Source: Putridiphycobacter sp045107045 (GTDB lineage Bacteria; Bacteroidota; Bacteroidia; Flavobacteriales_D; Crocinitomicaceae). Taken from it: a stretch of 64,000 nt of DNA. Both the position numbers and the translations under genes were made by a program. The notes beneath the pieces were generated by a model. It did no database searches, was not told where the DNA came from, and was given only the letters and a program-made list of their open reading frames with translations. This document shows, piece after piece, positions 45,801 through 51,412 of this stretch; the first letter of the stretch is position 1; every line of letters starts with the position of its first letter. The stretch is from NCBI GenBank assembly GCA_045107045.1, contig JBGCFR010000011.1:1-64000 (forward strand), given 5' to 3'.

Positions 45801-46651
45801 AATGAGTCCTTTTTAGATAGAAGTGGACCAGAAATCATTCCCTCTACTAAGTTGTACGCATATTTATCTAATCCAAATACTCTACCATCATAACCTAATG
45901 GATCCTCACCATTTAGGTAAAAGCCTGATGTTACAACCTCTCCAGACCCAAAATATTTTGATGAAGGGCCTCTAGTGGTAATAGAAATTACACCACCCGT
46001 TACATCACCATAATTCGCAGGTAAACCACCCGTAATTACGGCAACCTCTTGAATAGATGATTTTGGCAAACTTGAAGACCCTCTTACTTTTATACCATCA
46101 ATATAGTAGTATGTTGCATCAGATCGTGTCCCTCTAATATTAAGTCCTGAATCACCTTCTTTTTGATAAACACCACCTACCGTTTTTGCAACTTCGGTTG
46201 CAGAACGAGCAGACATTTTAGAAATATCATCTCTTGTAACAGTTGCGCCGGAAGCACCACCATCTTTATCAATTAAAGGTACCTCATAAAATACAACTTC
46301 AACTTCAGTCAGCATTTCACTGGTTGCTCCAAGATCATAATTACGTATTGTCAGCTTATCACTATTAACAACTACTCCCTCTTCTCTCTTAGGCTGGTAT
46401 CCAACAAATCGAAGTTCAACATCATACTCACCTGGAGACAATGATGCAATAATGAATTTACCGTCTAGACCAGTAGAAGCAAAACCTTTCTGATTACCAT
46501 TTTGAAAAACGACAACCTTAACGAATGGCAATTCCTCTCCTGTTTCTCTATCAGTGACTGTTCCTTTAATAGAACCTACCCCAGTTTGAGCAAATCCGAA
46601 ACTCGCCGACATTAACAAGGTTAAAATTAAGAACTTAAAATTTGTAAGCAT
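42866..46651 (-). CDS. TonB-dependent receptor with carboxypeptidase-regulatory-like N-domain
   Basis: A 1261-residue outer-membrane protein with a signal peptide (1-21). Residues about 25-110 are a CarboxypepD_reg-like beta-sandwich (GSIKGTVTDRETGEELPFVKVVV, GEYDVELRFVGY). Residues about 130-235 are the plug domain (SATEVAKTVGGVYQKEGDSG, IQEVAVITGGLPANYGDVTG, GVISITTRG). The rest is a long 22-strand barrel with extended loops, ending in RLGVKFDF. Such receptors import or bind ligands with energy from TonB. SusD-type partner genes are absent, and the next genes are a T9SS protein and a PorV-like barrel, so it is not a classical polysaccharide-utilisation receptor. Confidence 0.92.
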   Translation of the reverse strand: MLTNFKFLILTLLMSASFGFAQTGVGSIKGTVTDRETGEELPFVKVVVFQNGNQKGFASTGLDGKFIIASLSPGEYDVELRFVGYQPKREEGVVVNSDKLTIRNYDLGATSEMLTEVEVVFYEVPLIDKDGGASGATVTRDDISKMSARSATEVAKTVGGVYQKEGDSGLNIRGTRSDATYYYIDGIKVRGSSSLPKSSIQEVAVITGGLPANYGDVTGGVISITTRGPSSKYFGSGEVVTSGFYLNGEDPLGYDGRVFGLDKYAYNLVEGMISGPLLSKKDSLGNKTGKPILGFFLSANARDRLDARPLHNGGAYRIKKEVRDDLLDYENGIGPLRPNSEGTGTYYNSNFLGADDFEQVPYRMNNRGQNYSASAKLDVNAGPTMNLTFGGSLNYSRNNQYNRTNSLLNFENFGEETNFDWRVFGRFTQRFNNNVEGSTSKIKSAYYSLMIDYSQEHNRLEDATHGDKLFNYGYVGKFKTYRENSYGFTADLDSLVLTGWNDTLVEFTAADNNPGFSAITSQYYNIYEGQTVGQFENLDQIRAGGALVNGDILPSVYGLWSSFGAPFSTYRFSQNDQLRVTGSGTINLNDHALTLGFEYEQRWDRDFRSNPAGLNGINPQTIWTISRLYLNSHITGIDRNDVSFRYEGTFPRVTYGRLNAAPGAYQGQEENDAQYFFDYSVRKALGEQDGLEGADLEAFIDGTDFINLDELDPNFFNLAMFSPDDLLNSGQQYFGWRGYDHTGEKVRGATDIQKYFTEYDDNGNLIRKIGAYQPIYISGYIMDKFAFDDIIFNVGLRADIFDANQPVLKDKYLVYGAKTVKEVSTIGGSDVSHPENISEDAVVYVDDIGNTTKINGYRDGDIWYDATGLEVDNSAVIQGSEGIAPLLNDPSATSPNPTDFDDYKAQFNLMPRIAFSFPISDEASFFAHYDILTKRPTGRNVFDPTDYQFVNTRSIIIDNPNLLPEKTIDYEIGFQQVLTKTSSIKISAFYKEQRDQVQLQRITDAYPASYTTFGNRDFGTIKGTTVSYDLRRTGNIRINASYTLQFANGTGSDDASALSLINAGEPNLRNILPYNFDQRHAFNLVVDYRYGGGKDYKGPKIKNFGVFENTGLNVQANLGSGTPYSRQQIITAESLATPQTSGLEGTLNGSNLPWSYRVDAQLDRNFKATFGGKDENDKKKVAYLNVYLRVNNVFNFVNVINVYRGTGNPTDDGFLLSALGQNVAGNQLNTDSYSNYYSLRTNNLFNLGIPRTIRLGVKFDF

Positions 46652-46823
46652 ATGTAAGTGTATTTGTTAAATTTTCCTAAAACACATTAGGACGGTAAAT
46701 ATAGATATTTTAAATTTGAACCGCCAAATTATTTTTAACAAAAATTTAACTTTTAATTACCTCTTCAAAAGTAGGTGAAATGAATTCATTGAAGACCATG
46801 TTTTTTGTCAAAAATCATCAATT

Positions 46824-47114
46824 CTATACAAGTCTATTACCCCTAGAACGCTTTCCTTTTTGTCTTCGCATAGCGCTTTTATATGCTTTCCTCATTCGTT
46901 TTCTAGTTGGTTTATCTTGAATTTTATAAACATGTTTTCTCTTCTTCTTGTTTACCTTAGCTATCTGTCTTGCTTGTTTTTTGGCACTAATTTCTTTCTT
47001 TTTTTTGACTTGTTTAGTTCCTTCATTCTGGCTAAAGCCAATTGATGATGTTACCACAATAACTCCAATTAAAATGGTTAACTTTGACAAAAACATTCTG
47101 ACTCTTTTGTCCAT
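46824..47114 (-). CDS. Small, very basic secreted protein
   Basis: A 96-residue protein with an N-terminal hydrophobic signal (about residues 8-28, ending in GFSQ); an in-frame ATG at residue 7 is an alternative start. The mature part is dominated by Lys and Arg (KKKKEISAKKQARQIAKV, then KKKRKHVYKIQDKPTRKRMR), close to half of all residues. No known family was recognised. Strong positive charge suggests binding to nucleic acids, polyphosphate or an acidic surface polymer. It has a -7 box four bases before its ATG, and shares CATG with the start of the divergent gene at 47113. Confidence 0.6.
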   Translation of the reverse strand: MDKRVRMFLSKLTILIGVIVVTSSIGFSQNEGTKQVKKKKEISAKKQARQIAKVNKKKRKHVYKIQDKPTRKRMRKAYKSAMRRQKGKRSRGNRLV

Positions 47115-47544
47115 GATACAAATATATAATAGAATAATAATATCTCTAATTGTTGGATTCTTACTCTACTCATGCAATAAAAAGCCAGTGTACCCTATTC
47201 CAAACGTCGCTGTAAACATTTTACTCAATTTAAATTTACCTGCTTATCAAAACCTAAACAACCCTGGTGGTTGGGCCTATGTAAATGGTGGATCGAAAGG
47301 AATTATAGTTTACAGAAATTTCAATGAATTTGTAGCATTAGATAGACACACAACTGTATTCCCTGACTCTACATGCTCTATTGCAGAAGTAGATTCGATA
47401 AATGGATTTGTACTAAATGATCCTTGTTCAGCTGCTCAATATTCTATTTCGACAGGTACTGTGATCAAGGAGCCTGCGCAATGGGGATTAAAACAATATT
47501 TTACAACTTGGGATGGCGCACTTGCACTGCAAATTACAAATTAG
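47113..47544 (+). CDS. Rieske-fold-like lipoprotein with degenerate cluster ligands
   Basis: A 143-residue lipoprotein beginning with an ATG at 47113-47115 and a signal ending in LLYSC (Cys21). Residues about 30-75 (NILLNLNLPAYQNLNNPGGW, GGSKGIIVYRNF) and about 77-140 (FVALDRHTTVF, FVLNDPCSAAQYSI, GTVIKEPAQWGLKQYFTTW) have the order of strands seen in Bacteroidota Rieske-like lipoproteins. The canonical pairs C-x-H and C-x-x-H are not present: the first is RHTT and the second is PCSAAQ, so a [2Fe-2S] cluster is unlikely. Its function is unknown. The stop overlaps the S41 peptidase gene by 11 bases on the opposite strand. Confidence 0.65.
   Translation: MIQIYNRIIISLIVGFLLYSCNKKPVYPIPNVAVNILLNLNLPAYQNLNNPGGWAYVNGGSKGIIVYRNFNEFVALDRHTTVFPDSTCSIAEVDSINGFVLNDPCSAAQYSISTGTVIKEPAQWGLKQYFTTWDGALALQITN
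47119..47126 (-). promoter_or_regulatory. -7 box four bases before the small basic protein's ATG
   Basis: On the minus strand TATATTTG fits TAnnTTTG, and four bases separate it from the ATG at 47112-47114. It lies inside the 5' part of the divergent lipoprotein gene. Confidence 0.45.
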
Positions 47545-49126
47545 CCAATGGTTTACTAAATGTGCCCAAAGCTTCTTTAACATCTAAGTCGTCCTTCAAA
47601 TAAATTTGGTAGTATCCATTTTCTTTAAATAGATGGCGTGCCATTTCTGCTTTAATTCTATTCTTAATGATTTGCTTTGATCTCAGGATATCATTTTCGC
47701 GTCTTGGAATATCAAGTTCATCTTGCGCATAAACAACAAAATCTTCAAACATAGGCTCCGTAACTTTAAAGTTTCTGTTAAACATATCAAATGTTGACCA
47801 GTAGCTTCTTTTCCCATCTAAATAACCAAACACATATTGGTTGAAGGCACTGCCATAATACAAACTGGTGAGATAGTAGGACGCACCCATAGTATCATTT
47901 GGCACAAACACATCAGGGTAGATACCACCTCCACCATAAACCGTTCGGCCCTTCGGAGTGGTATATTTTAGCGAATCATTTATTTTAAGACTATCTTCCT
48001 CAAATAATTCTCCCGATTCGAATCTTGCATAATAATCATTATCATAATCAACACCTTCACCATAAGGCTTTTGAATACTTCTTCCTGTTGGTGTATAGTA
48101 TCTAGAAATTGTCAATCTTAAAGCACTACCATCACTGAACTCTTGCTGATCCTGCACAAGACCTTTACCAAATGAACGGCGACCAAGAATATATCCTCTA
48201 TCATTATCTTGAATAGCACCGGCCACAATTTCTGATGCTGAAGCTGACATGGAGTTGATTAAAACTATCACTTCTACATCTTTTAAGATTCCTGAACTGG
48301 TTGATTTGTAATCAAATCTTCCAGTCCTTCTGCCTTCAGTGTAGACAATCAATTTATTCGCTCCCAAAAACTGGTCAACTATTACTTTTGCTTCATCTAA
48401 AAATCCACCACCATTGTTTCTTAAATCAAAAATTAATTTTTCTAATCCTTTAGATTTTAACTCGGTCGCTGCCTCAATAAACTCAGCAGCACAATTTTTT
48501 GTAAAGCTATTTAACTTAATAAAACCAACCGATCGATTAAGCATTATATTTGCGTTAATACTATTTACTGAAATGACGCCTCTATTAATCATTATTGGTC
48601 GTTTTTCACCTTGTCTTAATACGGTCAAATTGACTTTTGTATTAGGCACTCCTTTTAGTAGGTCCATCACTTTATTATTGTCAAGTTTCATGTCAATCAA
48701 TAATGAATCATCTACCTGCAATATCCTGTCTCCTGGAAGCAATCCAGCAAACTCTGATGGTGACCTATCAAGCACATGTGTGACTACTAAAGTATCTTCA
48801 TGTATTAAAAAACGAATCCCAATTCCGCCAAACTGACCATCTAACTGTTCATTTACATTTGCAAGATCTTTAGGAGGGATATATAAACTATGTGGATCTA
48901 GCTTTTTAATCATACCCTCAATGCTACTTTCTAATAAAAAATTGTAATCAACTGAATCGACATACTTATAATCCACTAATTCTAGAATGGCTGACAGTTT
49001 AGTTTCTGTTTGATTCGAATTATTGGCCACTAATGCAGATTTAGGCAAAAACATAGTCCCTAAATACAAACCTATTGCAAAGACTCCAGCAATTAATAAT
49101 GGCCACAAATATCTATACTGTTTCAT
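47534..49126 (-). CDS. S41 family carboxyl-terminal processing peptidase
   Basis: A 530-residue protein with an N-terminal transmembrane anchor (about residues 8-27). A PDZ domain lies about residues 90-180 (GGIGIRFLIHEDTLVVTHVL, FAGLLPGDRILQVDDSLLI). The protease part has DLRNNGGGFLDEA near 234-246, the catalytic Ser region NSMSASASEIVAGAI (Ser about 296) and the Lys in RSFGKGLVQ (Lys321), as in CtpA/Tsp enzymes that process protein tails. It follows the dCMP deaminase gene with a 14-base overlap, which points to joint translation. Confidence 0.93.
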   Translation of the reverse strand: MKQYRYLWPLLIAGVFAIGLYLGTMFLPKSALVANNSNQTETKLSAILELVDYKYVDSVDYNFLLESSIEGMIKKLDPHSLYIPPKDLANVNEQLDGQFGGIGIRFLIHEDTLVVTHVLDRSPSEFAGLLPGDRILQVDDSLLIDMKLDNNKVMDLLKGVPNTKVNLTVLRQGEKRPIMINRGVISVNSINANIMLNRSVGFIKLNSFTKNCAAEFIEAATELKSKGLEKLIFDLRNNGGGFLDEAKVIVDQFLGANKLIVYTEGRRTGRFDYKSTSSGILKDVEVIVLINSMSASASEIVAGAIQDNDRGYILGRRSFGKGLVQDQQEFSDGSALRLTISRYYTPTGRSIQKPYGEGVDYDNDYYARFESGELFEEDSLKINDSLKYTTPKGRTVYGGGGIYPDVFVPNDTMGASYYLTSLYYGSAFNQYVFGYLDGKRSYWSTFDMFNRNFKVTEPMFEDFVVYAQDELDIPRRENDILRSKQIIKNRIKAEMARHLFKENGYYQIYLKDDLDVKEALGTFSKPLANL

Positions 49127-49550
49127 CTATTTCTTCGATTAACTCTGTTTTAACACCATACTCCTTCAAAAAATCAATGCCCGACATGTCTTTATAAGCT
49201 GCGTTAAAAACAACTCTTGTAATTCCAGACTGAATGATTAACTTACTACATTCTTTACATGGTGACAATGTAACATATAATGTAGCTCCTTTAGCTGACT
49301 GGGTAGATTTTGCAACCTTTAAAATAGCATTTGCTTCCGCATGCAAAACATACCATTGTGTTTCACCATTTTCATCTTCACAACAATTTAAATAACCAGA
49401 AGGTGTTCCATTATAACCATCAGATATTATCATATTATCCTTGACAATAATAGCACCAACTTTTTTTCTATCACAATAAGACAATTTCGCCCATTCTTTT
49501 GCTATTCTAAGATAAGCTCTATCGTACTTTAATTGTTTCAATGCTGTCAT
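49113..49550 (-). CDS. dCMP/cytidine deaminase family protein (ComEB-like)
   Basis: A 145-residue zinc deaminase. The N-terminal LRIAKEWAKLSYCDRKKVGAI and GYNGTPSGYLNCCED match dCMP deaminases. The zinc ligands and acid are HAEANAIL near 71-78 and PCKECSKLI near 97-105. The enzyme should convert dCMP to dUMP for thymidylate synthesis. It overlaps the start of the S41 protease gene by 14 bases, and is the first gene of that pair. Confidence 0.92.
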   Translation of the reverse strand: MTALKQLKYDRAYLRIAKEWAKLSYCDRKKVGAIIVKDNMIISDGYNGTPSGYLNCCEDENGETQWYVLHAEANAILKVAKSTQSAKGATLYVTLSPCKECSKLIIQSGITRVVFNAAYKDMSGIDFLKEYGVKTELIEEIDETV

Positions 49551-49658
49551 GCCTATAAAAAGAAAGTAAAGGTAATTATTTTTTAAATGAGATTCTGCTA
49601 TAATAAACTGAAATAAGAAGCCTTTGTTTATTATTTAACTTATTTTAAAGATAATCTG

Positions 49659-49666
49659 TATTTTTG
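49659..49666 (+). promoter_or_regulatory. -7 box directly before rsgA
   Basis: TATTTTTG fits TAnnTTTG and lies ten bases before the proposed rsgA start at 49677. A -33 element at the expected spacing was not found. Confidence 0.4.
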
Positions 49667-49676
49667 CCAAAAAAAA

Positions 49677-50627
49677 CTGAAAACAGGAATCGTCATAAAA
49701 TCAACCGGTAGTTGGTATAAAGTTTTGGATGATCAAGACCTAATTTGGAATTGTAGAATTAGAGGTAAATTAAGGACTAGAGATATTAAATCTACAAACC
49801 CCGTTGCTGTTGGTGACAACGTAATATTTACCGTTGAAAATAATGAGGAGCATGAAGGTGTTATTAAAGATATTGATCCTAGACAGAATTATATTGTTCG
49901 TAAATCTATCAACCTTAGCAAACGTTCACATATTTTAGCAGCGAATATAGATCATGTTTACTTACTTGTTACTCTCGTCGCTCCTGAAACAACTACTGGC
50001 TTTATTGATCGTTTTTTAGTGACAGCTGAAGCTTATCACATTCCTGCGACTTTGCTTTTTAATAAAGTTGACCTTTTACTTGAGGATGAGCTTATTATTC
50101 TAGAAGATTTCAAAAAGACATATTCGAATGTTGGTTATAGATGTTTAAATATTTCCGCAACAGATTCAGAATCAGTAAATTTTTTGAAAGATGAAATTAA
50201 GCATAAGAAAGTTATGTTTGGTGGGCATAGCGGAGTTGGAAAATCGACTTTAGTCAACACTTTAGACCCAACACTTGACATTAAAACCACAGAAATTTCC
50301 ATTGCAAACCTTGCTGGTCAGCATACAACTACATTTGCCGAAATGCACAGACTCCCATCTGGAGGCTTTATTATTGACACACCAGGAATTAGAGCTTTTG
50401 GTTTAATTGATTTTGACAAAACATTACTCGCTCATTACTTTCCTGAGATGGCTGAATTAATGAATGAATGTAAGTTCAATAATTGTATGCATATCAATGA
50501 ACCACATTGCGCGATTAAAAAAGCAATGGAAGCAGGAACTATCAGTCAATCTAGGTATCACAACTACTACCATATGTATAATGATGATGAAAGCGAGAAC
50601 TATCGTCAAAATCTTTACAAAAAATGA
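49677..50627 (+). CDS. rsgA: Ribosome small-subunit GTPase RsgA
   Basis: About 316 residues. RsgA is a circularly permuted GTPase involved in 30S maturation. The OB fold occupies roughly residues 1-80 (TGIVIKSTGSWYKV, RIRGKLRTRDIKSTNPVAVGDNV), the GTPase the middle, with the permuted order G4 (LLFNKVDLLL), G1 (FGGHSGVGKST), G3 (IIDTPGIRAFG), and a Zn-binding C-domain (CKFNNCMHINEPHCAIKKAM). The 5' end is odd: the homologous N-terminus begins in frame at LKTGIVIK, but no ATG, GTG or TTG precedes it, only CTG at 49677. The first standard-type start, TTG at 49725, would delete the first strand of the OB fold. The start here is inferred. The stop overlaps the dtd start by four bases. Confidence 0.9.
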   Translation: MKTGIVIKSTGSWYKVLDDQDLIWNCRIRGKLRTRDIKSTNPVAVGDNVIFTVENNEEHEGVIKDIDPRQNYIVRKSINLSKRSHILAANIDHVYLLVTLVAPETTTGFIDRFLVTAEAYHIPATLLFNKVDLLLEDELIILEDFKKTYSNVGYRCLNISATDSESVNFLKDEIKHKKVMFGGHSGVGKSTLVNTLDPTLDIKTTEISIANLAGQHTTTFAEMHRLPSGGFIIDTPGIRAFGLIDFDKTLLAHYFPEMAELMNECKFNNCMHINEPHCAIKKAMEAGTISQSRYHNYYHMYNDDESENYRQNLYKK

Positions 50628-51076
50628 AAGTAGTTATTCAAAGGGTTAGCGAAGCGTCAGTTCAGATTGGAGGTGTGCAAACTGAATCTATAAAACAAGG
50701 ATATGTTTTACTACTTGGTTATGAAATTGAGGATAACAATGAAGATATTACTTGGATGACTTCAAAAATTATTAATCTACGACTTTTTTCAGATGAAAAT
50801 AATTTGATGAATTTATCAATTAAAGATATTGAAGGTGAAATTTTATGTATTAGTCAGTTTACATTACATGCACGAACAAAAAAAGGAAACCGTCCATCAT
50901 TTATTCAAGCTGCGAAACCAGAGATTTCCGTTCCTTTGTATGAAAACACAATTGTTGAATTCGAGAAACTATTGCCCAGTAAAATAAGAACAGGACAATT
51001 TGGAGCTGATATGAAGGTAAGCTTAATTAATGATGGGCCAGTAACAATAATTATTGATTCAAAAAATAAACAATAA
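50624..51076 (+). CDS. dtd: D-aminoacyl-tRNA deacylase
   Basis: A 150-residue Dtd, which removes D-amino acids mischarged onto tRNA. The family pattern is clear: MKVVIQRVSEASVQI at the start, ILCISQFTLHARTKKGNRPSF in the middle (SQFTL motif), and GQFGADMKVSLINDGPVTIII near the end (the Gly-cisPro-like NDGPVT motif). It overlaps rsgA by four bases (ATGA), and the MazG-like gene follows after five bases, so these three are a transcription unit. Confidence 0.95.
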   Translation: MKVVIQRVSEASVQIGGVQTESIKQGYVLLLGYEIEDNNEDITWMTSKIINLRLFSDENNLMNLSIKDIEGEILCISQFTLHARTKKGNRPSFIQAAKPEISVPLYENTIVEFEKLLPSKIRTGQFGADMKVSLINDGPVTIIIDSKNKQ

Positions 51077-51081
51077 CGATT

Positions 51082-51408
51082 ATGACAATTTCTGATGCAC
51101 AAAAATTAGTAGATGATTGGATTAAAACGTACGGAGTGAGATATTTTAATGAACTCACTAACATGGCTCAGTTAACTGAAGAAGTAGGTGAAGTAGCAAG
51201 AATTATCGCTCGCAGATACGGTGAACAGAGCGAAAAAGAATCTGATAAAAACAAAGATCTTGGTGATGAGATGGCTGATGTTTTATGGGTTTTAATTTGC
51301 TTAGCGAATCAAACAGGAGTTGACTTAGAAAAAGCATTAGTTAAAAATTTAGATAAAAAAACAAAACGAGATCATTCCAGACATCATAACAACGACAAAC
51401 TTACCTAA
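51082..51408 (+). CDS. MazG-like nucleotide pyrophosphohydrolase
   Basis: A 108-residue protein of the MazG-like all-alpha NTP pyrophosphatase family. The metal-binding Glu and Asp residues are in LTEEVGEVARIIARRYGE and LGDEMADVLWVLICLAN, and the tail LEKALVKNLDKKTKRDHSRHH is usual. It likely degrades non-canonical or surplus NTPs. It is third in the rsgA-dtd unit and followed within five bases by the DUF5916 gene. Confidence 0.92.
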   Translation: MTISDAQKLVDDWIKTYGVRYFNELTNMAQLTEEVGEVARIIARRYGEQSEKESDKNKDLGDEMADVLWVLICLANQTGVDLEKALVKNLDKKTKRDHSRHHNNDKLT

Positions 51409-51412
51409 GTAA

